Shown here: one piece after another, positions 37,896 through 47,226 of the stretch
Position numbering within the stretch: position 1 is the first letter of the stretch
How the letters are laid out: each line of letters starts with the position of its first letter
Origin: Bordetella parapertussis
GTDB taxonomy: Bacteria; Pseudomonadota; Gammaproteobacteria; Burkholderiales; Burkholderiaceae_B
Assembly (NCBI GenBank): GCA_945865935.1
Contig: CAMBFI010000005.1
Span: forward strand, 101,641 to 165,640
Length of the DNA: 64,000 nt
Reading direction: 5' to 3'
The notes under the pieces: model-generated
What the model was told of the DNA's origin: nothing
Databases searched by the model: none
The model's input: the letters and a program-made list of their open reading frames with translations, nothing else
Made by a program: the position numbers and the translations under genes

Positions 37896-40313
37896 CTAGT
37901 GCTTAGGATGCCAGTAGCGGCGCTGCGCATCACGTTGGGCCTGGACGACCAATTTAGCGCGCTGCGAATAGACGGTAATCGCTCCATGTCGATCAGAACG
38001 CCAAAAGATGGCACCGGCTTGCCGCCACCGTCTCTGGACTGTGGCGTCAGGGTGCTGGAATCGGTTGCGATGCCCCACTAACGCAACGACATGTCGGGCG
38101 CGCGTCGCCTGCACAAACTCAGCGCTCGACGAAGTCGCCGAGCCGTGGTGGGGAGCCACCACCACCTCCGCGTTGAGCGCATCACCAAAGGTCTTCACGA
38201 GTGCACGCTCTTTTTGTGCGGGCAAGTCTCCGGGGAGCAAGGCTGTATGATGCTCCCCGGCAATTTTTAACACGCAGCTCTGGGCGTTTGTACTCAATTT
38301 CAACTTACGTGTCTTTTGTTTGGAGCTATCCAAGAGAGTTGGACTACTTTCCTGTGGATGCAAGAAGGTAAAGGTCACCCCATCCCACTGCCAAGTATCA
38401 CCGGCAGTACAACGAAGACCCGGCTGCTGCAGCCGAGCAGATAAATCGAACGAGGCATAAAGATGTGGAACCGCGAAATGTGCCATCACAGAGCGCAATC
38501 CGCCGGCGTGATCAGAGTCCGCGTGCGATACCACTAGCGCATCCAATGTGCGTACACCAAGCGCGCGCAATATCGGAATCACGACGCGCTGCCCAGCATC
38601 GGTTTGGCCCATCGGTGGGCCTGTGTCAAACAGCAGATTACGCGTGGCAGTACGCACCAAAAGTGCTGCGCCCTGCCCGACATCCAGGGCAGTGATCGTC
38701 CAGTCCCCTGCAGCCGGTCGCGCGGGCTGCCAAGCTAGTGCAGGTAACATCAAACACCAACCAGTCCAGCGAACCGGCACACCAACTGGCAGTAAGGCCC
38801 AGGCCGTCCCCAGCAGCGCAATGAGCAGCCATCCCACAGGCATCGCGGCAACATCCAAGGCAGACCAGCGCCCTTGCGCGAGCCAAGTCACAGGGATGAG
38901 CACCGCATGTAGCGCAGCATGCGCACACCAAGCGAGTCCAGCCGTGACGACATCCAAGACTGGCCAGGTGGAGAACAGCCCGAGCAACAGAGCTAGCGGT
39001 GTCACGATAAAAGTCACAACCGGAATCGCCAAGGCATTGGCAAAGGGCGAAGTCAGCGACACTTGCTGAAACAGAAAAGCCAACGCCGGTGTCATTGCGA
39101 CGGTAATCAACCATTGCAGACGCGAGGCCTCCCTGAGCGCAACCCAGACCCGTGTCCAAACCTTTGCGGACCGGCCCTCATCGAGGGCCTGTTGCGCAGC
39201 ACTAAACAGCACGGCGACCGCGCCGAATGACAACCAAAAACCGGTCGCAAGGGGCGCCCAGGGATCCAACACCACCAATACAGCCGCTGCAAAACACAGG
39301 ACGCCTGACACTGAGACAGCAAGCCTGAGCATCAATGCCAGGCAAACGACCAACAGCATAAAGAAGGTGCGTTGGGCTGGCACACCCCACCCCGCCAACA
39401 AGCAATAGCCAAGCCCGACAACAGCGGAGGCACTGGCAGCCATCACACGGGCAGGAATCCACTCGCAGAGCGCCCGTCCCTTAAACCTGAGCCGCCGCCC
39501 AAGCAGCAGCATCAGCGCACCCCCCATGGCAGCAATCATCGTGACGTGGGAGCCCGATATCGATACCAAGTGCGTGATGCCTGTCAAATTAAACACGCGC
39601 CAATGTTCAGCCTGCACACTATCCTGATCGCCAATCGCCAGCGCAATGAGGACCGCTCCATACAGTTTGTTTCCCACATGTTTGCGCATGCGTGTCCGCA
39701 CGGCTTGCCGCACGCGCCCAATGACGACAGACACGCTGGCCCACGACTCCTCTCTCTGCCATACTGGCAGTCCACGCACACGGCCGATCGCTCGCACGTT
39801 TCGGGCAAATGCATGTCCTTCGTAATCAAAGCCGTGGGGGTTAGACAAGCCGCGGGGCGATCGCAGAATGAGCGCAGCACGCCACACCTGGCCTGGCACC
39901 AAATCCTGTTTGACTGCACCAGGCGCGACACGCCAGGCCACTTCGATATCGCGCGGCACGCCTGGCGGAATCGGATCAAGCACGCTTGCGGCAAACCGCA
40001 GACTATCAGACTGATCCCGTACCATCGATTCAATCCGAAACACAGTACGCGTGACGACGTCCTCAAGGCGGGGATCTAGCTGATCTTGCAGCCGTAGTTC
40101 GGCGCGCCAACCCACCCAAGTCATCATGGCAGCTGCGACCAACGCGCACACTACTGCACGCTCGGCAATACGCACCCGCCTCGCGCAACACAGGACCGCC
40201 ACAACGGCAAGCACGCAGGTCAGCTGACTAAGCCATCGCAAGTCAGGTAAAACCGGCAGGCTCAACATGTAGGAAGCCACGACCACGCACAGAAACCCGA
40301 GAATTCGTCCCAT
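37896..40313 (-). CDS. comEC: ComEC/Rec2 DNA-uptake channel protein
   Basis: The 805-residue inner-membrane protein has an N-terminal OB-like domain (residues about 90-200) with membrane helices before it. The competence domain follows (LALAIGDQDSV, FNLTGITHLVSISGSHV, many helices to about 515). The C-terminal domain is metallo-beta-lactamase-like: ALDVGQGAALLV, VVSHADSDHAGGL and VVAPHHGSATSSSAEF. It carries single-stranded DNA across the inner membrane in natural transformation. The open frame extends to a TTG at 40349, but I prefer the ATG at 40313. No other competence gene is nearby. Confidence 0.92.
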   Translation of the reverse strand: MGRILGFLCVVVASYMLSLPVLPDLRWLSQLTCVLAVVAVLCCARRVRIAERAVVCALVAAAMMTWVGWRAELRLQDQLDPRLEDVVTRTVFRIESMVRDQSDSLRFAASVLDPIPPGVPRDIEVAWRVAPGAVKQDLVPGQVWRAALILRSPRGLSNPHGFDYEGHAFARNVRAIGRVRGLPVWQREESWASVSVVIGRVRQAVRTRMRKHVGNKLYGAVLIALAIGDQDSVQAEHWRVFNLTGITHLVSISGSHVTMIAAMGGALMLLLGRRLRFKGRALCEWIPARVMAASASAVVGLGYCLLAGWGVPAQRTFFMLLVVCLALMLRLAVSVSGVLCFAAAVLVVLDPWAPLATGFWLSFGAVAVLFSAAQQALDEGRSAKVWTRVWVALREASRLQWLITVAMTPALAFLFQQVSLTSPFANALAIPVVTFIVTPLALLLGLFSTWPVLDVVTAGLAWCAHAALHAVLIPVTWLAQGRWSALDVAAMPVGWLLIALLGTAWALLPVGVPVRWTGWCLMLPALAWQPARPAAGDWTITALDVGQGAALLVRTATRNLLFDTGPPMGQTDAGQRVVIPILRALGVRTLDALVVSHADSDHAGGLRSVMAHFAVPHLYASFDLSARLQQPGLRCTAGDTWQWDGVTFTFLHPQESSPTLLDSSKQKTRKLKLSTNAQSCVLKIAGEHHTALLPGDLPAQKERALVKTFGDALNAEVVVAPHHGSATSSSAEFVQATRARHVVALVGHRNRFQHPDATVQRRWRQAGAIFWRSDRHGAITVYSQRAKLVVQAQRDAQRRYWHPKH

Positions 40314-40395
40314 CGACACACCGTGCAAAGCACAGCATGGTGCTGGCAATCAAGGTTGGATGCAATCCCGGGTGGACGGATCTGCCCGGGTGGGT

Positions 40396-41790
40396 CTAGC
40401 CCTCAGTACGAGGCAAGCTCAAGGTCAGCCGCAAGCCTTTGTCGTCGGTATTTTGCGCCGTCAAGCTGCCACCATGCAAGACAGCGATGCTGCGTGCGAT
40501 GCTCAAGCCCAACCCAGTACCGCCGGTATCACGACTACGTGACGCCTCGACTCTGTAGAACGGCTCAAACAAGTTGGGCAGCTCCGTCGCCGGAACACCT
40601 ACGCCCTCATCTTCCACCACGATCTGCAATACCTGTGCGGAATCGGTGATCCGCACATGCGCAGTCTGACCGTATTTAATGGCGTTCTCAATGACATTCG
40701 CCAAGCAACGTTTTAGGGATTGCGCTCGACCTAAGAAGTCACTCTTGGCAAACCCGTCAATTGTGACAACCTGCCCTAGCTCTTGGCAATCTGCCTGAAG
40801 CCCGTTCAACAAAGCGTTGATATCGATGTCGTGCAGAGGCTCGCCGTCTTGCACGCCGCGCATGTAATCCAGCGTGCCGCTCACCATCGACTCGAGCTCA
40901 GCGAGATCTTGTTTAAATTTCGCTTGTGTCACTTCGTGTTCAAGTAATTCCGCGCGCAACCGCATGCGTGTGATGGGTGTTTTTAAGTCATGCGACATCG
41001 CCGTCAAAATGCGTGTGCGGTCGCTTAGATACTTTGACAAACGCGCCTGCATCTCATTGAGTGCTCGCGCAGCGCTCGCCACCTCGGTGGGGCCGGTCTC
41101 TGCGAGTGGTGCGCGGTCTATATTTTCCCCGAGGCGTTCGGCTGCCTGCGCAAAGTTCTTGAGCGGACGCGTCACCCAGCGCACACCGAACCACGCAAGC
41201 CCAATCATCGCCAACAGCAACACGAGCGCACTGACAACCGCACGTAGCGGCCAAGACATGGTTTGCGGCTCAAGCGTGGAATCGACACTTAACCACACAC
41301 CATCCACTAATCGCACATGCGCCACGAGCGCGGGAGCCCCCCCGCCACGGATCTCACTGCGGGCTCTATGCTCACCGTGCTCATAGGCCGACCGCGACGG
41401 GCGAACCTGTTCAGGCGAACGTGCGCGGATATCCACCCAGATCTCTCTGTCACGACCAAGCTTGTGTCGCAACATCGACAAAAATACCGACTCCTGCGGA
41501 CTCGGTTCTTGAGCGAGCTGTTTGAGCTGCGGTGCGTTGCCATGTAGACCGATTCTGAGTTGCGGAGATCTGAGCACCCGAATGATGCGCTCGCGCTCTG
41601 CAGCGTCACTGGAATCGAGTAGTTGGGCAATATCAATGACTCTCATAATGGACTGCATCCCACTTGCCCGTGCGAGAAACTCTCCGCGGTCGTGCAAAAG
41701 GATGCTCAGACTCACCACCTGCGCAAGAATCAAACCACCTACAAACACGATGACTAAGCGGCTTGATAAGGATCGGGGTAACCAGCGCAT
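40396..41790 (-). CDS. Sensor histidine kinase (EnvZ-like)
   Basis: The 464-residue kinase has a first membrane helix at about residues 11-32, a periplasmic sensor of about 150 residues, a second helix near 185-205, then HAMP. The H-box is MSHDLKTPITRMRLRAELLE near residue 268, the N-box ANVIENAIKYG, and the G-boxes VEDEGVGVP and GTGLGLSIARSIAVLHGG. It pairs with the response regulator whose stop overlaps its start by 1 base. The signal is unknown. Confidence 0.93.
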   Translation of the reverse strand: MRWLPRSLSSRLVIVFVGGLILAQVVSLSILLHDRGEFLARASGMQSIMRVIDIAQLLDSSDAAERERIIRVLRSPQLRIGLHGNAPQLKQLAQEPSPQESVFLSMLRHKLGRDREIWVDIRARSPEQVRPSRSAYEHGEHRARSEIRGGGAPALVAHVRLVDGVWLSVDSTLEPQTMSWPLRAVVSALVLLLAMIGLAWFGVRWVTRPLKNFAQAAERLGENIDRAPLAETGPTEVASAARALNEMQARLSKYLSDRTRILTAMSHDLKTPITRMRLRAELLEHEVTQAKFKQDLAELESMVSGTLDYMRGVQDGEPLHDIDINALLNGLQADCQELGQVVTIDGFAKSDFLGRAQSLKRCLANVIENAIKYGQTAHVRITDSAQVLQIVVEDEGVGVPATELPNLFEPFYRVEASRSRDTGGTGLGLSIARSIAVLHGGSLTAQNTDDKGLRLTLSLPRTEG

Positions 41791-42503
41791 CAGTGTTCTA
41801 CCTCAACCTCAGATGCCAAGACATAGCCTTGCCCACGGGCTGTTTTAATCAACACGGGCTCCTTGGGGTTATCCTGCAGTCGTCGCCGCACACGACTCAC
41901 TTGCAGATCAATGCTCCGATCATAAGGATCTGCTTCGCGCGACTGCGTGAGGTCAATCAGCTGATCGCGCGTGAGTACGCGGTTCGGATGATCAAGAAAG
42001 ATGCGCAGCAGCCTGAACTCGGTGCCGCTCAGTGCGACGCGTGAACGGTCCGGCGCAATTAAATCGCGAGTCGCAATTTCAAGCGTCCAGCCAGAGAAAT
42101 GAATGAGTCGCGCTTCATCGGGCCTAAGGTTCAGCGGCAAGGCACGGGCACGACGCAAAATGCTTTTGATCCGAGCCACAAGTTCACGCGGATTGAACGG
42201 TTTAGCCAGATAGTCGTCTGCGCCCATCTCCAGCCCAACGATCCGATCAATTTCTTCGCTGCGTGCTGTGAGCATCAACACCGGCACATCCGACTGGCTG
42301 CGAAGCTCTCGGCAGAGCGTCAAACCATCCTCGCCTGGCAGCATCAGGTCCAGCACAATCAAATCTGGCATGGCCACTGCAATCGCTGCGCGCATCGAGC
42401 GACCATCACCCGCGACTGAGATGCGATAGCCTTGCTTTTGCAGATATTCGCTCAGTAACTCCCGGATATCCCGGTCATCATCTACGACAAGTATGTGATC
42501 CAT
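41790..42503 (-). CDS. OmpR-type response regulator
   Basis: The 237-residue protein has a receiver domain (ILVVDDDRDIRELL, phospho-acceptor Asp52 in LIVLDLMLPGEDG, LTARSEEIDRIVGLEMGADD, KPFNPRELVARI) and a C-terminal winged helix (GTEFRLLRIFLDHPNRVLTR, SIDLQVSRVRRRLQDNP). The frame opens at 42593, but the ATG at 42503 places the receiver at the N-terminus. It is transcribed with the kinase. The small periplasmic-protein gene at 42709 diverges from it and is a plausible target. Confidence 0.93.
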   Translation of the reverse strand: MDHILVVDDDRDIRELLSEYLQKQGYRISVAGDGRSMRAAIAVAMPDLIVLDLMLPGEDGLTLCRELRSQSDVPVLMLTARSEEIDRIVGLEMGADDYLAKPFNPRELVARIKSILRRARALPLNLRPDEARLIHFSGWTLEIATRDLIAPDRSRVALSGTEFRLLRIFLDHPNRVLTRDQLIDLTQSREADPYDRSIDLQVSRVRRRLQDNPKEPVLIKTARGQGYVLASEVEVEH

Positions 42504-42566
42504 GTTGTCATCATGCCTTTCAAGCTTCACTCTGACCAGCATCTTTTCCAGAAAATTGTATTGCAA

Positions 42567-42622
42567 TGTGTCAAAACCCTTAATTTGGACCAAGCGTTAC
42601 AAAACGCGGCTTGTTTGACACA
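42567..42622. repeat. Nested inverted repeat between response regulator and His/Gly-rich protein gene
   Basis: The arms TGTGTCAAA (42567-42575) and TTTGACACA (42614-42622) are perfect inverted repeats of 9 bp. Between them CAAG and CGTT pair with CTTG and AACG, around ACAA. The whole is in the 205 bp divergent intergenic region, so it may be an operator, a pair of half-sites, or a transcribed hairpin. TTGACA is included in one arm and could serve as a -35. Confidence 0.55.
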
Positions 42623-42708
42623 CAAAACGGCATTGACCCTGATTGAATACGTCTTGTCCGCAGCACAACTTTCGCTGAGACACTTTTTAACTTCAAGAGG
42701 AATACAAC

Positions 42709-43146
42709 ATGAACACACCACGTAAATTCGCAGCTCGCCTGATGGCCACCGTTGGTTTTGGCCTGGTGATGGTGACCGCGCACGCACAGACTAGCCCCAC
42801 TCCGTCTAACCCCCAGGCCCCAGCAGCCTCACAACCTCAGTGCCAAGGCCACGGTGGAAAAGGTCACGGCATGCATCAGGGGATGGGACAAGGCATGCAA
42901 GGCGAAGGCGGCAAACAGGCCAAAGCGTGTGGCAGTGACCGTCACGCAGCCGTGCGAGAACTCATGACCGAGCAAGAGCGGCAAGCAATCAAGGAAAAAA
43001 TGCGTGCCGCAAAATCGCCAGAGGAACGTCAACAGCTGAAGACGGCTAACCGTGCGGAAATGGAAAAACGCGCGAAAGAAAAAGGCATCACGCTCCCAGC
43101 GCCTCGCTCTGGCCCACACGGCCATGGTAACAACCAATCGGGTTAA
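42709..43146 (+). CDS. Small His/Gly-rich periplasmic protein
   Basis: The 145-residue protein has a signal peptide (FAARLMATVGFGLVMVTAHA, cleavage after AHA near residue 26) and a Pro/Ser-rich linker. A His/Gly/Met/Gln stretch follows at about residues 45-70 (GHGGKGHGMHQGMGQG) with two Cys (CQGHG and KACGSD). The C-terminal half is a charged helix (LMTEQERQAIKEKMRAAKS), and a His-rich end GPHGHG closes it. The composition suggests metal binding or a Spy-like envelope role; no named family is recognised. AGAGGA lies 9 bases before the ATG. It diverges from the two-component system. Confidence 0.72.
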   Translation: MNTPRKFAARLMATVGFGLVMVTAHAQTSPTPSNPQAPAASQPQCQGHGGKGHGMHQGMGQGMQGEGGKQAKACGSDRHAAVRELMTEQERQAIKEKMRAAKSPEERQQLKTANRAEMEKRAKEKGITLPAPRSGPHGHGNNQSG

Positions 43147-43156
43147 TCCCGATACC

Positions 43157-43190
43157 GCGGGTGCCGTGCATTCACTGGCACGGCATCCGC
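43157..43190 (+). terminator. Hairpin after the His/Gly-rich protein gene
   Basis: GCGG-g-TGCCGTGC pairs with GCACGGCA-t-CCGC around an 8-base loop, starting 10 bp after the stop codon. It is a strong stem with one mismatch but lacks a T-run, so it may act as a weak terminator or mRNA 3' end stabiliser. Confidence 0.5.
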
Positions 43191-43244
43191 AACAACCCTC
43201 TTCGTGATAAGGTTTAGACATCTTCTACCAAGGGATGTTTAAAC

Positions 43245-44411
43245 ATGTCGGATTCAAAGAACCGCAACACGCGTCTGCTGCGCACGGGGCGCAATCACAG
43301 CGGTTGGGTCAACGCACCCGTGTCCCGTGCAAGCACTTATGTGTTTGATACGGTCGAGGCGTGGCGCGATACCCGTAAACGCCGAGAAACCGAACGCCTC
43401 CCGTCCTACGGCGCGCGCGGCACGGACTCCACCTATGCGCTCGAAGATGCCGTTGTTGAACTTGAAGCCGGCCATCGCGGGTTCTTATTTCCAACAGGCC
43501 AGGCCGCAATCGCCGTCACGCTACTGGCGTTCTTAAAACCTGGCGACCATATTCTTTTAAGCGACGCCTCGTACGAGCCCGTTCGCAATTTCTGCAAGCA
43601 CCAGCTCGCAGACCTCGGGATTTCGCATACGTTTTATCCCCCAGATGGCAGCGGCATCGAAGCCCTCATTCAACCCAATACAAAGATCTTATATGTAGAG
43701 TGCCCAGGCACCATCACCTACGACATGCTGGACTTACCGCTTGTCAGTGCTATCGCAAAAAAGCACAACCTCTGGGTGATCGCGGACAATACCTGGGGCT
43801 CCGGTTGGCTGTATCAGCCACTTGCGCTCGGGGCCGATATCTCCATCACCGCAATTACGAAATACATTGGTGGACACTCAGACTTGATGATGGGTGCCTC
43901 CGTTGCGAACGAGCGCGCCTGGCCTGCCCTGCAAAAGGCCACCTACGGCTTTGGCCAAACCGTCGGAGCGGACGATGCCTTCATGGCACTGCGGGGCGTG
44001 CGCTCCATGCCGATACGCATGCAGGCCCACGGGGCCAGCGCGCTGCGTGTTGCACGGTGGTTGCAGACCCGTCCAGAAATTGCTCATGTTTTTTGTCCAG
44101 CGTTGCCGGATGATCCAGGCCATGTGCTCTGGAAGAAACATTGCCACGGCATGAACGGGCTGATCTCGTTTGAGCTCAAGAAACAGTATTCCCAAAGCCA
44201 AGCCGAAGGCGTGATCGATGCGCTTGAGTTATTTGGACTTGGCGCATCGTGGGGTGGGTTTGAAAGTTTGGTGATGCCAACCGATTTAGCTGGAACCCGC
44301 GTCCTGACGGACTGGCGCCAGCGCGGCGCTGTCGTACGCATACATATCGGGCTCGAAGATACGGAAGATCTGATCGCCGATTTAACTCAGGCACTGAACA
44401 GACTTACCTAA
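43245..44411 (+). CDS. metC: Cystathionine beta-lyase-like PLP enzyme
   Basis: The 388-residue protein belongs to the Cys/Met metabolism PLP family. The sequence shows YGARGTDSTYALEDAVVELE, FPTGQAAIAVTLLAFLKPGD, ADNTWGSGWLYQPLALGAD and the PLP Lys in ITKYIGGHSDLMMGA. The W-G-S-G and Y-E-P-V context fits MetC (cystathionine to homocysteine) rather than MetB. It stands alone, followed by convergent tatD after 6 bp. Confidence 0.9.
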   Translation: MSDSKNRNTRLLRTGRNHSGWVNAPVSRASTYVFDTVEAWRDTRKRRETERLPSYGARGTDSTYALEDAVVELEAGHRGFLFPTGQAAIAVTLLAFLKPGDHILLSDASYEPVRNFCKHQLADLGISHTFYPPDGSGIEALIQPNTKILYVECPGTITYDMLDLPLVSAIAKKHNLWVIADNTWGSGWLYQPLALGADISITAITKYIGGHSDLMMGASVANERAWPALQKATYGFGQTVGADDAFMALRGVRSMPIRMQAHGASALRVARWLQTRPEIAHVFCPALPDDPGHVLWKKHCHGMNGLISFELKKQYSQSQAEGVIDALELFGLGASWGGFESLVMPTDLAGTRVLTDWRQRGAVVRIHIGLEDTEDLIADLTQALNRLT

Positions 44412-44417
44412 ACACAG

Positions 44418-45224
44418 TTATAAGCCCAATGCAAGGTTTAATGTTGGACATGCACTGCGCGCAGCATGCGCAGTCTTGATCAGCACTTCCTCGTACGATA
44501 TGCCACGCAACTCGGCAAGCGCATGTGCGATACGCCTAACCTCAGCCGGTTCATTTCGGCGTGTCTCGGTCAACCAGGCCGGCGCAATATCGGGCGCGTC
44601 GGTCTCCAGCACAATCGACTCTAAAGGCAAGGCACAAGCGAGTCTTCGAATCTGTAGCGCACGCGCGTAGGTCATTGCTCCACCAAAGCCAAGTGCAAAC
44701 CCTGCATCGATAAACTGCTGCGCTTGTTGCACGCTACCATTGAAGGCATGCGCAAGTCCGCCACGCACGGGATGGCGGCGAAGATATTTCAGCAAGACAT
44801 CCTGCGAACGTCTGACATGAAGAATCACCGGCAAATCAAATTCGATTGCGAGTTTTAGCTGCGCGACATAAAAACGTTCTTGCTTGACACGCGCTTCACC
44901 TTGTGAAATCTCAGGCACGAAGAAATCTAAACCAATCTCACCCACCGCCACTAAGTGGGGATCACCACGTCTCGCTTCCAACGCGTGACGCAGTTGCACT
45001 AAGGCCTGATCATCCACGTGCTGCACATACATCGGGTGAACGCCCAACGCATACGCACCGCCAGGAATCGAGTGGGCAAGCGTGCGAACAATCTCAAAAT
45101 TGGAGGGATCTACAGCAGGAATAAGGATGCCTTGAACGCCTGCCGCAAGCGCGCGGGCGATGACGGCCTCGCGGTCTAGCGCAAACTCAGACGCATCGAG
45201 ATGGCAATGGGTGTCAAGTAGCAT
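44418..45224 (-). CDS. tatD: TatD-family metal-dependent hydrolase (DNase)
   Basis: The 268-residue TIM-barrel hydrolase has DTHCHLDASEF at the N-terminus, GVHPMYV, VGEIGLDFF, VILHVRRSQDVLLKYL, GLAHAFNGSVQQA and LETDAPDIAPAW. Metal-binding His, Glu and Asp residues are all present. Family members degrade DNA 3' ends; which of TatD, YcfH or YjjV is the closest relative is not settled here. The ATG at 45224 overlaps lolD by 11 bp; the open frame extends to 45242. Confidence 0.88.
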   Translation of the reverse strand: MLLDTHCHLDASEFALDREAVIARALAAGVQGILIPAVDPSNFEIVRTLAHSIPGGAYALGVHPMYVQHVDDQALVQLRHALEARRGDPHLVAVGEIGLDFFVPEISQGEARVKQERFYVAQLKLAIEFDLPVILHVRRSQDVLLKYLRRHPVRGGLAHAFNGSVQQAQQFIDAGFALGFGGAMTYARALQIRRLACALPLESIVLETDAPDIAPAWLTETRRNEPAEVRRIAHALAELRGISYEEVLIKTAHAARSACPTLNLALGL

Positions 45225-45897
45225 CAACCAGTCGCCCGGCATCCATCAGCAAGCGCCTGTCAGCCAGCGCTGCGAGCTCTGGATCATGCGTCACAATCAA
45301 AAATGCTGTTTTAGCGTCTGCGTTAACTTGTTTGAGCAGATCAAACATGCGGTGTGCGGTGTGGCGATCTAGATTGCCGGTGGGTTCGTCGGCTAGGACA
45401 CAGGCTGGGCGATTCACCAACGCGCGGGCGAGCGCAACGCGCTGACGCTCGCCACCCGAGAGTTGACCGGGATAGTGCAAGACCCGTTCGCGTAGCCCGA
45501 CCATTTCAAGAAAAATCTGCGCCTCGGCACGCGCGGCCTCGCGGTCTTGTCGACCTACGATACGAGGCATCGCAACGTTATCTAGCGCAGTGAATTCCGT
45601 CAGCAAATGGTGGAACTGATACACAAACCCTAAGCCACGATTACGCAAACGACTGCGCTGCGATTCAGACAAGCCGTGACTGGACTGCCCGGCGACCTCG
45701 ATCGTGCCGGCACTCGGTTTGTCTAAGAGCCCCAAAATGTGCAGTAACGTGCTTTTGCCAGAACCGGAAGCGCCGACCACCGCAACCATTTCCCCAGGTG
45801 CGATCGACAGGTTGACATGGTTCAGCACGTCTATCCGCGCACCGCCTTCGTCGTAGTGCTTACAAACATTCTCAGCGCGCAACGCAATATCAGTCAT
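45214..45897 (-). CDS. lolD: Lipoprotein-releasing ABC transporter ATPase LolD
   Basis: The 227-residue ATPase has Walker A GASGSGKST, the Q-loop GFVYQFHHLLTEFTA, signature LSGGERQRVALARAL, Walker B VLADEPTGNLD and the H-loop VTHDPELA. FQFHHLLPEFTA-type sequence is typical of LolD. It powers release of outer-membrane lipoproteins from the inner membrane. The ATG at 45897 overlaps the permease stop by 8 bp, and the downstream tatD overlaps by 11 bp. Confidence 0.94.
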   Translation of the reverse strand: MTDIALRAENVCKHYDEGGARIDVLNHVNLSIAPGEMVAVVGASGSGKSTLLHILGLLDKPSAGTIEVAGQSSHGLSESQRSRLRNRGLGFVYQFHHLLTEFTALDNVAMPRIVGRQDREAARAEAQIFLEMVGLRERVLHYPGQLSGGERQRVALARALVNRPACVLADEPTGNLDRHTAHRMFDLLKQVNADAKTAFLIVTHDPELAALADRRLLMDAGRLVDAT

Positions 45898-47170
45898 GGC
45901 GTAACACCTGAGCGGGTTGCAGGCGCGAGGCACGCCAGCTTGGATACAACGTCGCGACTAGCGACATCACCAAAGACGTCAGGCCGATTGTCATCACGTC
46001 GTTCAAACGTACATCCGACGGCAGAGCGCTGATGAAATAAATTTCGCGCGGCAAGAATTGAACACCCAAAAACCGTTCGATTGCTGGCACGAGCACATCC
46101 ACATTCAGGGCGATCAGCGTGCCGCCCACGACCCCAGTCAGCGTGCCTAGCACTCCAATCATGGCTCCTTGTACAAGAAAAATACGCGCAATCTCTGACG
46201 GGGTGGCACCAAAACTTCTGAGAATTGCAATGTCAGACTGTTTGTCTTTGACTGCCATCACCAAAGAAGACAATAAATTAAAGGCCGCCACGGCAACAAT
46301 CAAGGTCAAGATCAAAAACATCATGCGCTTTTCAGTTTGCACTGCTGCGAACCATGTGCGATTGTTGCGCGACCAATCCGCCACCATCACGGTGTTCGGT
46401 AAAAGCGGCACAAGCGACTGGGCGATTTCAGGTGCGCGGTGCATGTCGTCGACGCGTAAACGCACGCCCGCCAGAGCCCCATCACGAAACACTTTTGCTG
46501 CATCGGTTGCATCAACGAACGCCAGAGACGAGTCGTATTCAAAGTGCCCCGAGCGGAAGGTACCCACGACCGTGAACTGACGCATACGCGGCGAAAACCC
46601 AGCCGGACTGACATTCGCCGCAGGGGCAAGCATCATCACGGTTTGGCCAACCCGCACCTGCAACATATCTGCTAAGTCTTGTCCCAACACGATGCCAAAG
46701 GTTCCAGGCTTGAGGTCGGTCAGGCGACCGTCCACCATCTGCCTACCCGCATCGGATACGTCTTTTTCGGCAACGGGATCAATGCCCCGGACCTGCACAC
46801 CGCGCAAGCCTTGGCCACGCATCAGCATGCCCTGCGCGGCGACAAACGGCGCGCCAGCCAACACCGAGGGCGAGCGCTTGGCGCTCGCGACGAGCGTCTG
46901 CCATCCTTCCAGTGCTGTGAGAGGATCTGGCCCTGGTACAAAAATTTCAACGTGGGGCAGGACCGACAACATACGGTCCCTGACCTCTTTCTGAAACCCG
47001 TTCATGACCGAAAGCACCACGATCAACGCGGCAACCCCCAGACCGATTCCTGCCATCGAGCTCGCCGCGACAAACGAGACGAAGCGATCACGTCGACCGC
47101 CTCGGCCGCGCAAGCTACTCAAGCCCGCATAACGGGCGCCAATCCAGATTTCGTAAGGTAGTTTCAGCAC
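45890..47170 (-). CDS. lolC: Lipoprotein-releasing permease LolC/LolE
   Basis: The 426-residue protein has four membrane helices, one near residues 38-60 and three in the C-terminal FtsX domain after 270, with a large periplasmic domain between. LPYEIWIGARYA, ASSMAGIGLGVAALIVVLSVMNGFQ broken into its blocks, and KDKQSDIAILRSFGATPSEI are typical. Only one such permease precedes lolD, so it may form a homodimer (LolF-like). It diverges from the rpfE-like gene across 56 bp. Confidence 0.9.
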   Translation of the reverse strand: MLKLPYEIWIGARYAGLSSLRGRGGRRDRFVSFVAASSMAGIGLGVAALIVVLSVMNGFQKEVRDRMLSVLPHVEIFVPGPDPLTALEGWQTLVASAKRSPSVLAGAPFVAAQGMLMRGQGLRGVQVRGIDPVAEKDVSDAGRQMVDGRLTDLKPGTFGIVLGQDLADMLQVRVGQTVMMLAPAANVSPAGFSPRMRQFTVVGTFRSGHFEYDSSLAFVDATDAAKVFRDGALAGVRLRVDDMHRAPEIAQSLVPLLPNTVMVADWSRNNRTWFAAVQTEKRMMFLILTLIVAVAAFNLLSSLVMAVKDKQSDIAILRSFGATPSEIARIFLVQGAMIGVLGTLTGVVGGTLIALNVDVLVPAIERFLGVQFLPREIYFISALPSDVRLNDVMTIGLTSLVMSLVATLYPSWRASRLQPAQVLRHD

Positions 47171-47226
47171 ACCGGCATTATTGCATCAAACCCCCGCAAG
47201 GCCAGCCATCCCACTACAATGAAACC

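Noticed and set aside
39372..40079. 235-codon plus-strand frame
   Set aside because: It lies opposite comEC, whose domains are clear; composition and lack of start signals mark it as an antisense shadow.
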